Below, piece after piece: positions 16,140-24,048 of a DNA stretch of 59,015 bases. The stretch is from Rubrivivax sp. (GTDB taxonomy: Bacteria; Pseudomonadota; Gammaproteobacteria; Burkholderiales; Burkholderiaceae_C). Each line of letters starts with the position of its first letter. The first letter of the stretch is position 1. A program made the position numbers and the translations under genes. A model generated the notes under the pieces. That model was not told where the DNA came from. It ran no database searches and saw nothing but the letters and a program-made list of their open reading frames with translations. The stretch covers positions 1-59,015 of the forward strand of contig JAHBZT010000010.1 in assembly GCA_019635315.1 (NCBI GenBank), given 5' to 3'.

Positions 16140-19106
16140 ATGAGACGCCCGCCAGGTCGACCGCTGCCGGCCTTGCAGGCCGCCTTGTGCACCGTGCTGC
16201 TGCCGCTGCTGATGCTGCTGGCAACGCCGGGGCCGGCGCTCGCGGACACCGTGCCGGAGGCACCGCGGCCGGCGCTGAGCCAGCTCAAGATCGACCGCTG
16301 GCAGGCCGAGCAGGGCCTGCCGATGAATACCGTGCAGGCGCTGCTGCAGACACGCGACGGCGCGCTGTGGGTCGGCACCGGCGGCGGGCTGGTGCGTTTC
16401 GACGGCCGCCGCTTCGCGGCCGTCGACGCCGGGCCGGTGCCCGAACTGGCCACGCGCTCGGTCTTCGGCTTCCTCGAGGACCGCGACGGCGCGCTGTGGA
16501 TCGGCCACACCAGCGGCGCCGCGCGCTGGCGCGACGGCCGCATCGAGGCCACGATCGGCAACGAGCTGACCGCCGGCCGCCGCATCTGGAGCTTCGTGCA
16601 GGGGCCCGACGGCAGCGTCTGGGCGGCCAGCGAGAACGGCCTCGTGCAGTGGCGGCCGGACGGCGCCCGCGTCTACCAGGAGGCCGACGGCCTGCCGACG
16701 CGGCGCCTGCGCGCGCTGGCCTTCGACCGTGACGGCACGCTGTGGATAGGCACCACCGGTGGTGGCCTGGTCGCGCTGCGCGACGGCCGCTTCGACGTGC
16801 TGGACCGGCGTGCCGGCTTCCCGCACCCCGAGGTGCGTGCGCTGCTGGCGGACCCGGAAGGTGGGGTCTGGGCCGCCACCGCCGGTGCCGGGCTGGTGCA
16901 CCTGCGCGGCGGCCACCTGCGCATCCTGACGACGGCCGACGGCCTGCCGACCAACCACCTGACCGCGCTGGCGCGCGGCGAGGACGGCGCGCTGTGGATT
17001 GGCACCTGGGGCAACGGCGTCGTGCGCCATGCCGACGGCCGCTTCGGCACGCTGGACGGCGCCGCCGGCCTGGACGGCGACCAGATTTGGACCCTGCACG
17101 CCGACCGCGAGGGCAGCGTCTGGGTCGGCACCTGGCACGGCGGGCTCAACCGCCTGTCGCCGCGCCCGTTCGCGGTCCACGGTCGCCCCGAGGGCCTGAG
17201 CGGCGACAACATGCGCACCGTGCTGCACGCCCGCGACGGCGCGGTCTGGGTGGCGATCGCCGGCAGCGGCGTCAATCGCCTGCACGAGGGCCGCGTCAGT
17301 GCCTACGGCCGCGCCCAGGGCCTGGCCACCGACGAGGTCTCGGCGCTGCTGGAGGACGCCGACGGCGCGATCTGGGTCGCCAGCTACACCGAGGGCGTGA
17401 TGCGGCTGCACGACGGCCGCGTCGAGCACTGGGGCAGCGCCGACGGCCTGCCGCATGCCGACGTGCGCGTGCTGTTCCGCGACCGCGGCGGCGTGCTGTG
17501 GGCCGGCACGCGCGCCGGGCTGGCCCGGCTGGACGGCCGGCGCTTCGTCGCCGTGCGCGATCCCGGTGCGCCGACCGAGGGCGTGACCGTGATCCAGCAG
17601 ACCCGCGACGGCACGCTGTGGTTCGGCACCAGCGGCGCCGGCCTGGCGCGGCTGCGCGACGGCCGCTTCGACACGCTGACGCGCGCGCACGGGCTGGTCT
17701 CGAACTGGATCCTCGCGCTGCACGAGGACGCCGACGGCTCGCTGTGGGTGGGCAGCAACGGCGAGGGCCTGAACCGCCTGCGCGACGGGCGCATCGCGGC
17801 GGTGCGCCCGTCGGACGGCCTGTGGGACGGGCTCGTGCAGACGCTGCTCGAGGACCGCCACGGCCGGCTGTGGATCACCTGCAACCGCGGCTTCTACCGC
17901 GTCGACCGCGCCGAGCTCGACGCCTTCGTCGAGGGCCGCGCCGCTCGCGTCACCTCCACCGTCTACGGCCCCGGCGACGCGCTGCGCTCCAGCACCTTCG
18001 CCGGCGGCGTGCAGCCGGCCGGTGCCGTCGATGCACGCGGCCGGCTCTGGCTGCCCTCGGTCAAGGGGCTGGTCGTCGTCGACCCCGAGCGCCTGCCCGA
18101 CGACCTGCCGCCGCCGGCCGCGCACATCGCCGCGGTGACGGTCGACGGCCAGGCGCAGCCTCTGCCCAGCCAGGGTGCGGGCCGCGTCGTCGTGCCGCGC
18201 GGCGCCGTCTCGCTGGCCGTCGACTACGGCGCCGCGACGCTGCTGCATGCCGAACGGGTGCGCTTCCGCTACCGCATCGAGGGCCTGACCGCGGGCTGGG
18301 TCGACGCCGGCGGGCGCCGCGAGGCCGCGTTCGCGGCGCTGCCGCCGGGCGAGCACCGGCTCGAGGTCGCGGCCTCGATGGACGGCCGGCGCTGGCGCGC
18401 CGCCGCGGCGCCGCTGGCCATCCTGGTGCAGCCGCGGCTGCACCAGACGCCCTGGTTCGTCGCGCTGGCCGCGCTGGCCGGCATCGGCCTGGTCACCGCC
18501 GCGCACCGGCTGCGCACCCACCAGCTGCGCCGGCGCAGCGACGAGATGGAGCGCCTGGTGGCCGAGAAGACCGAGGCGCTGCGCGAGGCCAACGAGCACC
18601 TGCAGCGCCTGTCCTTCGCCGACGCGCTGACCGGGCTGCCCAACCGCCGCCGCCTGGACGAGGTGCTGCAGACCGAATGGCGGCGCGCCGCCCGGCTGGG
18701 CCAGCCGCTGGCCGCCGTGGTGGCCGACGTCGACGCCTTCAAGGCCTACAACGACCGCTGCGGCCACCTCGAGGCCGACCAGGTGCTGGTCGCTGTCGCC
18801 GAGGTGATCCGCCGGACGGCGCACCGCGCCGGCGACTTCGCGGCGCGCTTCGGCGGCGAGGAATTCGTGGTTCTGATCCCGGGCGCCGACGACGCGGCGG
18901 CCCGCACCTTCGCCGAGCGGCTGCGCCGCGCCATCGAGACACGCGCGATCCCGCACCCGGCGTCGCCGGTGGCGCCGGTGCTGACCGCCAGCTTCGGTGT
19001 CGCCAGCCGCGTGCCGACACCCGACGCGGTGCCGCAGTCGCTGCTGGCCGAGGCCGACGCGGCGCTGTACCGCGCCAAGCAGGGCGGGCGCAACCGGGTC
19101 TGCTGA
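16140..19106 (+). CDS. Two-propeller sensor diguanylate cyclase (Reg_prop x14, Y_Y_Y, TM, GGDEF; 988 aa)
   Basis: A membrane sensor predicted to make cyclic di-GMP. After a signal peptide (~1-35) come about 14 repeats of the DGxLW(V/I)GTxxGLxRxxDGRF type, enough for two seven-bladed propellers as in Reg_prop sensors. A Y_Y_Y-like domain follows (FRYRIEGLTAGWVDAGG), then a transmembrane helix (~residues 775-790), a coiled linker and a GGDEF domain. The active-site motif is GGEEF at 905-909, with an RAGD I-site at 896-899 exactly five residues upstream, so product inhibition is expected. SFADALTGLPNRRRLDEV marks the domain start. It follows the hybrid kinase on the same strand. The ligand is unknown. 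Confidence 0.94.
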   Translation: MRRPPGRPLPALQAALCTVLLPLLMLLATPGPALADTVPEAPRPALSQLKIDRWQAEQGLPMNTVQALLQTRDGALWVGTGGGLVRFDGRRFAAVDAGPVPELATRSVFGFLEDRDGALWIGHTSGAARWRDGRIEATIGNELTAGRRIWSFVQGPDGSVWAASENGLVQWRPDGARVYQEADGLPTRRLRALAFDRDGTLWIGTTGGGLVALRDGRFDVLDRRAGFPHPEVRALLADPEGGVWAATAGAGLVHLRGGHLRILTTADGLPTNHLTALARGEDGALWIGTWGNGVVRHADGRFGTLDGAAGLDGDQIWTLHADREGSVWVGTWHGGLNRLSPRPFAVHGRPEGLSGDNMRTVLHARDGAVWVAIAGSGVNRLHEGRVSAYGRAQGLATDEVSALLEDADGAIWVASYTEGVMRLHDGRVEHWGSADGLPHADVRVLFRDRGGVLWAGTRAGLARLDGRRFVAVRDPGAPTEGVTVIQQTRDGTLWFGTSGAGLARLRDGRFDTLTRAHGLVSNWILALHEDADGSLWVGSNGEGLNRLRDGRIAAVRPSDGLWDGLVQTLLEDRHGRLWITCNRGFYRVDRAELDAFVEGRAARVTSTVYGPGDALRSSTFAGGVQPAGAVDARGRLWLPSVKGLVVVDPERLPDDLPPPAAHIAAVTVDGQAQPLPSQGAGRVVVPRGAVSLAVDYGAATLLHAERVRFRYRIEGLTAGWVDAGGRREAAFAALPPGEHRLEVAASMDGRRWRAAAAPLAILVQPRLHQTPWFVALAALAGIGLVTAAHRLRTHQLRRRSDEMERLVAEKTEALREANEHLQRLSFADALTGLPNRRRLDEVLQTEWRRAARLGQPLAAVVADVDAFKAYNDRCGHLEADQVLVAVAEVIRRTAHRAGDFAARFGGEEFVVLIPGADDAAARTFAERLRRAIETRAIPHPASPVAPVLTASFGVASRVPTPDAVPQSLLAEADAALYRAKQGGRNRVC

Positions 19107-19266
19107 AGGCCCGTACCGGCGCGATACACGCGCCGTACAAAGCCGGCACACGACGCGCACAAGGCGCGGCCCGCGCGACAAGCCGGCGATACCGGCGGCG
19201 ACCAGACTGCCTCCCACGCTGCACCGCGGCCCCCGCTGCGGTCGGCAACCCCCTGGAGGTACGACG

Positions 19267-19443
19267 ATGACGACGACCGCTCCGCGGCCGCAGGCGCTGC
19301 GGCTCGCCTGGCCCTTCGGCACGCGCCAGACCCGGCTGCCGGCGCGGCCCATGCCACCCCCTGCAGCGCCGGCGCTACTGTGGCGCGCCTGGTGCACGCC
19401 CCGCCCCGGCGGCTGGTGGCCCGCCAGGGCGCTGGCCGGCTGA
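19267..19443 (+). CDS. Small Pro/Trp/Arg-rich protein (58 aa), unknown
   Basis: A 58-codon frame with a good ribosome binding site (GGAGGT ~8 nt before ATG 19267), placed 16 nt before the methyltransferase ATG, as expected for the first gene of an operon. The product is basic and rich in Pro, Ala and Trp (AWPFGTRQTR, ending LWRAWCTPRPGGWWPARALA). No family is recognised. It could be a true small protein or a leader whose translation couples to the next gene. The upstream 160 bp (19107-19266) is noncoding, with several ACA/GATAC motifs. Confidence 0.45.
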   Translation: MTTTAPRPQALRLAWPFGTRQTRLPARPMPPPAAPALLWRAWCTPRPGGWWPARALAG

Positions 19444-19459
19444 GCAGGAGGCGCCCGTG

Positions 19460-20281
19460 ATGCAGCCCACCCTGCCCCGGCCCGCCGACGATGCGCCGGC
19501 CTGCGCCCTCGGCCCCGACCCTGCCGCCGTGCAGGCCCAGGTGCTGCGCGTCTACGACCGCGTGGCCCGCGACCCGGCCGCCGGCTTCCACTTCCATGTC
19601 GGCGCCGACCACGCCGTGCAGCGCCTGGGCTACGACGCCGCGGCGCTGGCGCGGCTGCCGGCGCGGGCGACCGCCCGCTTCGCCGGTGTCGGCCACCCGT
19701 TCGCGGCCGGGCGCGTGCCCGAAGGCGCGACGGTGCTGGACCACGCCTGCGGCGCCGGCACCGACCTGCTGCTGGCGGCGCTGCAGGCCGGCCCCGGCGG
19801 GCGCGCGATCGGCGTCGACCTGACGCCGGCGATGCGCGAGGTCGCCAGCGCCGCGGCCGCCGAGGCCGGGCTCGCCGACCGCGTGCAGGTGCTGGCCGGC
19901 AGCTTCGACGACCTGCCGCTGGCCGATGCCAGCGTCGACGTCGTGCTCAGCAACGGCGTGCTGAACCTGGCGCCGGACAAGCCGCACGTGCTGCGCGAGG
20001 CGCTGCGCGTGCTGCGCCCGGGCGGCCGGCTGCTGCTGGCCGACGTCGTGCTGCGCCGTCCGCTGCACGAGGCCGCGCGCGCGCAGCCGGCGCTGTGGGC
20101 GGCCTGCGTCGGCGGCGCGCTGACGCTGGACGAGCTGCTCGCGGCGATCGGCGCCGCCGGCTTCGAGCGGCTGCAGGTTGCCGCGCACCACGACTGCTTC
20201 GGCGGTGCCGAGGTGCAGTTCAAGCTCGGCGACGGGCTGCTCGCCGGCGCGGTGACGCTGTCCGCGCGGCGTCCGCGCTGA
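19460..20281 (+). CDS. ArsM-like SAM-dependent methyltransferase lacking the arsenic-binding cysteines (273 aa)
   Basis: A class I methyltransferase whose layout follows arsenite methyltransferases: an N-terminal YDRVARD segment, LGYDAAALARLP, motif I VLDHACGAGTD, motif II IGVDLTPAM, then VVLSNGVLNLAPDKPHVLREALRVLRPGGRLLLADVVL and a C-terminal CVGGALTLDELLAAIGAAGF. In ArsM the segments equivalent to GVGHP and SNGVLNL carry cysteines that bind As(III) (GCGNP, SNCVINL); both are replaced here, so arsenic is unlikely to be the substrate. AGGAGG lies 8 nt before ATG 19460; GTG 19457 is an alternative. The following genes are on the same strand at short distance and probably cotranscribed. Confidence 0.85.
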   Translation: MQPTLPRPADDAPACALGPDPAAVQAQVLRVYDRVARDPAAGFHFHVGADHAVQRLGYDAAALARLPARATARFAGVGHPFAAGRVPEGATVLDHACGAGTDLLLAALQAGPGGRAIGVDLTPAMREVASAAAAEAGLADRVQVLAGSFDDLPLADASVDVVLSNGVLNLAPDKPHVLREALRVLRPGGRLLLADVVLRRPLHEAARAQPALWAACVGGALTLDELLAAIGAAGFERLQVAAHHDCFGGAEVQFKLGDGLLAGAVTLSARRPR

Positions 20282-20306
20282 GCGGCGCCGAGCGGCGCCG
20301 AGCGGT
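20279..20306. repeat. 10-bp tandem repeat overlapping a stop codon
   Basis: The unit AGCGGCGCCG occurs twice in tandem, followed by a partial third (AGCGGTGG). It begins on the final base of the methyltransferase TGA stop. Confidence 0.7.
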
Positions 20307-20370
20307 GGCAGGCCGCGACGAATTCCCAACCCGTCCGCAGTGCGGACACCACACCGAGAGGAGCATCACC

Positions 20371-20649
20371 ATGCTGCGCAAGTACATCATCGAACGCAAC
20401 GTCCCCGGCATCGGCGCGCACCCGTCCGAGGCCTACTGCGGCATCGCCCAGCAGTCCAAGGACGTGCTGGTCACGCAGGGGCCCGGCATCCAGTGGCTGG
20501 AGAGCTTCGTCGTGCAGGACAAGACCTACTGCGTCTACCTCGCCGAGAGCGAGCAGATCATCCGCGAGCACGCCGCGAAGAGCGGCTTCCCGGCCGACCG
20601 CATCGAGGCCGTGCGCACCGTCATCGACCCCAGCCTGGCGCCGGCCTGA
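20371..20649 (+). CDS. DUF4242-family small protein (92 aa)
   Basis: A compact ferredoxin-like-fold protein: a KYIIERNVPGIGAHP start, a SKDVLVTQGPGIQWLESFVV core and a KTYCVYLAESEQIIREHAAKSGFP segment, as in DUF4242 proteins (some annotated as nickel-binding). The conserved sequence suggests it binds something small, but the function is not established. GAGAGGAG sits ~8 nt before ATG 20371. It lies 89 bp behind the ArsM-like methyltransferase on the same strand, suggesting a joint role. Confidence 0.85.
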   Translation: MLRKYIIERNVPGIGAHPSEAYCGIAQQSKDVLVTQGPGIQWLESFVVQDKTYCVYLAESEQIIREHAAKSGFPADRIEAVRTVIDPSLAPA

Positions 20650-20715
20650 GGCCGCGCCGGGACGCTGGTGCGCGCCGCGGCATGCCCTGCCGCGGCGTGG
20701 CCGAAAGGAACTCCC

Positions 20716-20868
20716 ATGCTGATCCTCCTCGCCCTGGACCTCCTGGCCCACTGGCTGCCGGCCGCGCTGATCGCCGGTGCGATCGGCGGCACGCTGCTGG
20801 CGCTGCCGCTGGCGCTGAGCGACCTGCTGCAGCGCACGCCGCTGCGGCCGGGCCGCGGCCCGCGCTGA
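20716..20868 (+). CDS. Small single-pass membrane protein (50 aa), unknown
   Basis: A 50-codon frame with AAAGGAA ~7 nt before ATG 20716. The first ~42 residues are hydrophobic (MLILLALDLLAHWLPAALIA, then a Gly-rich AGAIGGTLLALPLALS stretch), so one long or two short membrane helices are likely, followed by a basic RPGRGPR tail. No family is recognised. It is last in the run of small genes beginning at 19267 and convergent with the cation exporter gene at 20924. Confidence 0.55.
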   Translation: MLILLALDLLAHWLPAALIAGAIGGTLLALPLALSDLLQRTPLRPGRGPR

Positions 20869-20923
20869 GCCGCGGCCCGGAAGGCGCACGAGGCGCGCCG
20901 GCCTGGCCCGGCCCTCGGCGCGC

Positions 20924-21502
20924 TCAGAACCCGAAACGCTCGCCGGCGCCGAGCAGCGTCGCGACGCCGAGCAGCGCGAAGACCACGGCCGCCACCGCGT
21001 GCAGCAGGCGCATCGGCACGCGTGCCGCGAGGCGGTCGCCGACCAGCACCGCCGGCACGTTGGCGACCATCATGCCCAGCGTGGTGCCGATCACCACCGC
21101 CATCGGCGCGACATAGTGCGCCGCCAGCGCCACCGTCGCGATCTGCGTCTTGTCGCCCATCTCGGCCAGGAAGAAGACCAGCAGCGTGGTGCCGAAGACA
21201 CCCAGCCGCGCGCTCCCTCCGGCCTCGGCCTCGTCGAGCTTGTCCGGCACCAGCATCCAGGCCGCCATCGCCAGGAACGACAGCCCGAGCCCCCAGCGCA
21301 GCGCGCCCGGCGACAGCACGCTGGTGATCCAGGTCCCCAGCGCGCCGGCCAGGCCATGGTTGACCAGCGTGGCAACCAGGATGCCGGCGATGATGGGCCC
21401 GGGCCGGCGGAAGCGCGCCGCGAGCACGAAGGACAGCAGCTGCGTCTTGTCGCCGAACTCGGCCAGCGCGACGACGCCGGTCGAGACCAGCAGGGCTTCC
21501 AT
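20924..21502 (-). CDS. GDT1/TMEM165 (UPF0016) family cation exporter, probably Mn2+ (192 aa)
   Basis: Integral membrane protein with six predicted helices in two three-helix halves, each carrying the family motif E-x-G-D-K-T (EFGDKTQ near residue 15, EMGDKTQ near residue 115). Members such as bacterial MneA and yeast Gdt1 export Mn2+ or Ca2+ from the cytoplasm. Family length is ~190. ATG 21502 is chosen because the first motif lies close to the N-terminus, as in the family; an upstream start at 21616 would add Arg-rich sequence. It is monocistronic. I looked for a yybP-ykoY manganese riboswitch in the upstream 130 bp and saw no convincing one. Confidence 0.93.
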   Translation of the reverse strand: MEALLVSTGVVALAEFGDKTQLLSFVLAARFRRPGPIIAGILVATLVNHGLAGALGTWITSVLSPGALRWGLGLSFLAMAAWMLVPDKLDEAEAGGSARLGVFGTTLLVFFLAEMGDKTQIATVALAAHYVAPMAVVIGTTLGMMVANVPAVLVGDRLAARVPMRLLHAVAAVVFALLGVATLLGAGERFGF

Positions 21503-21626
21503 GGGTGAAGGGACGGCGGGCGAACGGGTCGCGGCCCCATGCGCTGGAGGGGCCCGCAACGAGATCCACGCGGCCTGCGCCCGGTGGGCGCGCACGGCCT
21601 CCCTGCCGTGCGTCACGGGCGGGATG

Positions 21627-22118
21627 CTACCCGGCGGCGGCCAACGCCCGCCGGCCGAGCAGCAGCGCGGCGTCCTCCGGGTGGTGCTGCAGCTGGAAGC
21701 CGCAGCGCCGCGCCAGCGCGCGCATCGCCTGGTTGCTGCGCAGCGTCTCGATCACCGCCTCGCGCAGGCCGGCCGCGCGTGCGTGGCCGAGCAGCCGCAC
21801 CAGCAGCCGCCGGCCCAGGCCCCGGCCCTGCCAGCGGTCGCCGACCACCAGGGCCAGCTCGCCCTGCGCGCCGGACGGATCGGCGACCAGCAGCCCCCAG
21901 CCCAGGATCTCGCCCGGTGCGGCCTGCGGCGACTCGGCGAGCACGAAACGGTGCGCCGGGTCGGACACCTGCAGCGCGCGCGCCAGCGGCGCCGGCAATT
22001 CGGCCAGCGGCACGAAGAAGCGCTGGCGGCGCGTGTGCGGCGACAGCGCGGCGACGAAGCGCTGCAGCGCGTCCAGGTCGGCGGCCGCGGCGTCGCGCAG
22101 CCGGATCGTGGGGTCCAT
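21627..22118 (-). CDS. GNAT-family N-acetyltransferase (163 aa)
   Basis: An acetyl-CoA-dependent acyltransferase. Motif A (GDRWQGRGLGRRLLVRLL) supplies the acetyl-CoA pyrophosphate loop; it is preceded by the LALVV strand and followed by EAVIETLRSNQAMRALARRCGF, the usual beta-5 to alpha-4 region. The N-terminal MDPTIRLRDAAAADLDALQRF is a standard GNAT opening. The start codon lies just past the MFS stop (2-nt gap), so it is translated as part of the DUF1127-MFS-GNAT operon. The substrate is unknown. Confidence 0.9.
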   Translation of the reverse strand: MDPTIRLRDAAAADLDALQRFVAALSPHTRRQRFFVPLAELPAPLARALQVSDPAHRFVLAESPQAAPGEILGWGLLVADPSGAQGELALVVGDRWQGRGLGRRLLVRLLGHARAAGLREAVIETLRSNQAMRALARRCGFQLQHHPEDAALLLGRRALAAAG

Positions 22119-22120
22119 GT

Positions 22121-23323
22121 TCAGGCGCCTGCGGGCCGCAGCGCGGCCGCCTGCGGCGGCATTGGCGCGCTGCGCCGGGCGAGCGTCCACACCAGGGCCG
22201 CCGCGAGCAGCGCGAGCGCCAGGTCCAGCGACCAGAAGGCGGTGTCGCTGCCCTGGCGGTCGGCCAGCCAGCCGCCCAGCCAGACGCCGGCGAAGCCGCC
22301 GATCTGGTGCACGACCATCACGACGCCGAACAGCGTGCCGAGGCGCTGGGCGCCGAAGTCCTGCGCGATGCGCTGCGCGGTGGGCGGCAGCACCGCCATG
22401 TAGGTGGCCCCGGCCAGCAGCGCAAAGCCCAGCAGCACGGCGCTCGTCGCCGGGCTGGCCAGCAGCGCGGCGACCGCCGCCGCGCGCAGCAGGTACAGCA
22501 CCGCCAGCACGGCGGACGCCTCGGTGCGCTTGAGCACCCAGCCGACGGCCAGGCTGCCGGCGATGTTGGCCGCCCCCATCAGCGCCAGCCAGGGGCCGGC
22601 CAGCGTCGCCGGCAGACCGCAGCGCTCGATCACGCCGGGCATGTGCATGGTCAGGAAGCCGATGTGGAAGCCGCAGGACGCGAAGGCCAGCGTGACGGCC
22701 CAGAAGCGGCGGTCGCGCAGCGCATCGGCCAGCGGCACGGCGATGGCCGTTGCCGGCCGCGGCGCGGCCTGGCGGAAGGCGCCGGCCAGGGGCCAGGCCA
22801 GCAGCGACAGCGCCGCGGTGGCCATCAGCGCCCAGAACCAGCCCTGCTGCGTGATCGCCCACTGCGTGGCCGGGGCCAGCAGCAACTGGCCGGCCGAGCC
22901 GCCGGCGCCGACGAGCCCGATGGCCAGGCCCTGCTGGGCCGGCGTCAGCCGGCGGCCGATCTCGCCGATCAGCAGCGCGTTGCTGCCGGTCGCGCTGCTG
23001 CCCAGGGCCGCGGCCAGCAGCAGCGCGGCGAGCATCGGCACGCTGCCGGCCCAGGCGATGGCCGCCGTGGCGAGTGCCAGCAGCAGCGCGCCGCTGCGGA
23101 TCACGCGCACCGCGCCATGGCGCTCGGCCAGCCAGCCGACCAGCGGCTGCCCGGCGCCCAGGCCGAGCTGCGCCACCGCCGCGGCCAGGCTGATGCCCGC
23201 CAGCCCCAGACCGGTGGCGGTATTCAGCGGCGAGACGAAGAGCCCGAATGCCGAGCGGGCGCCGGTCACCAGCGCCATCAGCGCGGTGGCGGCCAGGGCC
23301 AGGCGCCAGGCGTCGGCGCCCAC
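22121..23323 (-). CDS. Major facilitator superfamily transporter (400 aa)
   Basis: A 12-helix secondary transporter. The inter-helix 2-3 loop reads GWLAERHGAVRVIRSGALLL, a recognisable MFS motif A (G-x-x-x-D/E-R-x-G), and the second half repeats it weakly (GGWLADRQGS). A RRLTPAQQGLAIGLVGAGGSAGQLLLAP stretch is typical of oxalate/formate- or YbfB-like carriers. Start GTG 23323 lies one base after the preceding stop (TGA 23327-23325), with GGGGG just upstream, so translation is coupled to the DUF1127 gene. The cargo is unknown. Confidence 0.9.
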   Translation of the reverse strand: MGADAWRLALAATALMALVTGARSAFGLFVSPLNTATGLGLAGISLAAAVAQLGLGAGQPLVGWLAERHGAVRVIRSGALLLALATAAIAWAGSVPMLAALLLAAALGSSATGSNALLIGEIGRRLTPAQQGLAIGLVGAGGSAGQLLLAPATQWAITQQGWFWALMATAALSLLAWPLAGAFRQAAPRPATAIAVPLADALRDRRFWAVTLAFASCGFHIGFLTMHMPGVIERCGLPATLAGPWLALMGAANIAGSLAVGWVLKRTEASAVLAVLYLLRAAAVAALLASPATSAVLLGFALLAGATYMAVLPPTAQRIAQDFGAQRLGTLFGVVMVVHQIGGFAGVWLGGWLADRQGSDTAFWSLDLALALLAAALVWTLARRSAPMPPQAAALRPAGA

Positions 23324-23324
23324 C

Positions 23325-23582
23325 TCAGCCCCCGGCCTGGCGCTGCAGGATGGCGCGCACGCGGGTCGCCTCGACGCGGCCAGCGACCTCGGCCTCGTAG
23401 GACGACAGCTCCGCGCGGGTGAGGCCGATGTCGCGCAGCGTCTGCTCGGTCAGGCCGTCGGCGGGGTCGGCGGCACCGATGCGCTGCCAGGCGGCGCGCA
23501 GGCGCTGCCGCCAGCCGGTGGTGGGCGCCGCGGTTGCCGGGGTGCTGGCAGCGGGAAGGCGAAGGGTCATGACGGAAGGCAT
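23325..23582 (-). CDS. DUF1127 (YjiS-like) small protein (85 aa)
   Basis: The central WRQRLRAAWQRI helix and the LTEQTLRDIGLTRAELSSYEAE segment are the DUF1127 signature (L-x-D-I-G-L-x-R). These small basic proteins are widespread in proteobacteria; some have been linked to stress responses and small-RNA or phosphate phenotypes, but none is proven for this branch. It is preceded by a second, diverged copy at 24048 and translationally coupled to the MFS gene downstream. Confidence 0.85.
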   Translation of the reverse strand: MPSVMTLRLPAASTPATAAPTTGWRQRLRAAWQRIGAADPADGLTEQTLRDIGLTRAELSSYEAEVAGRVEATRVRAILQRQAGG

Positions 23583-23670
23583 GGCAGGGCTCCGGGGTCG
23601 GGGTCGAGGAAGTCGGGCCAGTTGCGCTGAGTGGCGCTGGGTGGCGCCAAGGGGCGCGCAAAGGCGATAG

Positions 23671-23733
23671 GGGCGCTACGGGCGCTACGGGCGCTACGGG
23701 CGCTACGGGCGCTACGGGCGCTACGGGCGCTCA
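23671..23733. repeat. 9-bp tandem repeat array overlapping a stop codon
   Basis: Six perfect tandem copies of GGGCGCTAC (23671-23724) are followed by a seventh, GGGCGCTCA (23725-23733). The TCA is the minus-strand TGA stop of the gene at 24048-23731, so on that strand the array begins on the stop codon and runs into the gap before the next gene. Readthrough would add Ser-Ala-Arg repeats. Confidence 0.92.
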
Positions 23734-24048
23734 GGGCGCGACCGGTCGCGGGTACGGCCGGTAGCCGGCGCCGCGCGGCGGGGCGGCGACGCTGGCGTGG
23801 AACGGCGGCCGCAGGCCCTCGGCCTGCGCCCAGTAGGCGGCGGCCTCGGCGCGACGCAGGCCGACGTCGCGCAGCGTGGCGTCGTCCAGCGCGGCCAGCG
23901 TCGCCTGCATCTGCGCCAGCCGGCGCCGCTGCGCGAGGCGCGCGGCGGCCCGGCGCAAGGCGCGCCAGGCCCCTTGCAGCAGCGCGCCGGCCAGGGCATG
24001 GACATGGCTGCGTGCGGTGGCGCCGAGGGGGTGTGCGAGGGTGGTCAT
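23731..24048 (-). CDS. DUF1127-like small protein, extended form (105 aa)
   Basis: An Arg/Ala-rich protein with a helical N-terminal half and the DUF1127-like hallmark ALDDATLRDVGLRRAEAAAY in the middle, followed by a Pro-rich tail (LRPPFHASVAAPPRGAGYRP). AAGGAG lies ~9 nt before ATG 24048. Paralogous to the next gene downstream (23582), with which it shares an operon; its stop codon falls in the last unit of a 9-bp tandem repeat. Upstream (24049-24229) is noncoding and holds two (T/G)GTATCG motifs. Confidence 0.72.
   Translation of the reverse strand: MTTLAHPLGATARSHVHALAGALLQGAWRALRRAAARLAQRRRLAQMQATLAALDDATLRDVGLRRAEAAAYWAQAEGLRPPFHASVAAPPRGAGYRPYPRPVAP

Noticed and set aside
19460-20281. 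Arsenite methyltransferase (arsM) as the name of this gene
   Set aside because: The layout matches, but the two diagnostic cysteine positions are Val and Gly and no other ars gene is nearby.
21503-21640. A possible yybP-ykoY manganese riboswitch before the GDT1-family gene
   Set aside because: The family member would fit, and a GGGTAGC stretch is present, but the paired helices and the conserved downstream loop of the riboswitch could not be found.
23671-23733. The 9-bp array as a CRISPR
   Set aside because: Units are contiguous with no spacers and no cas genes are present.
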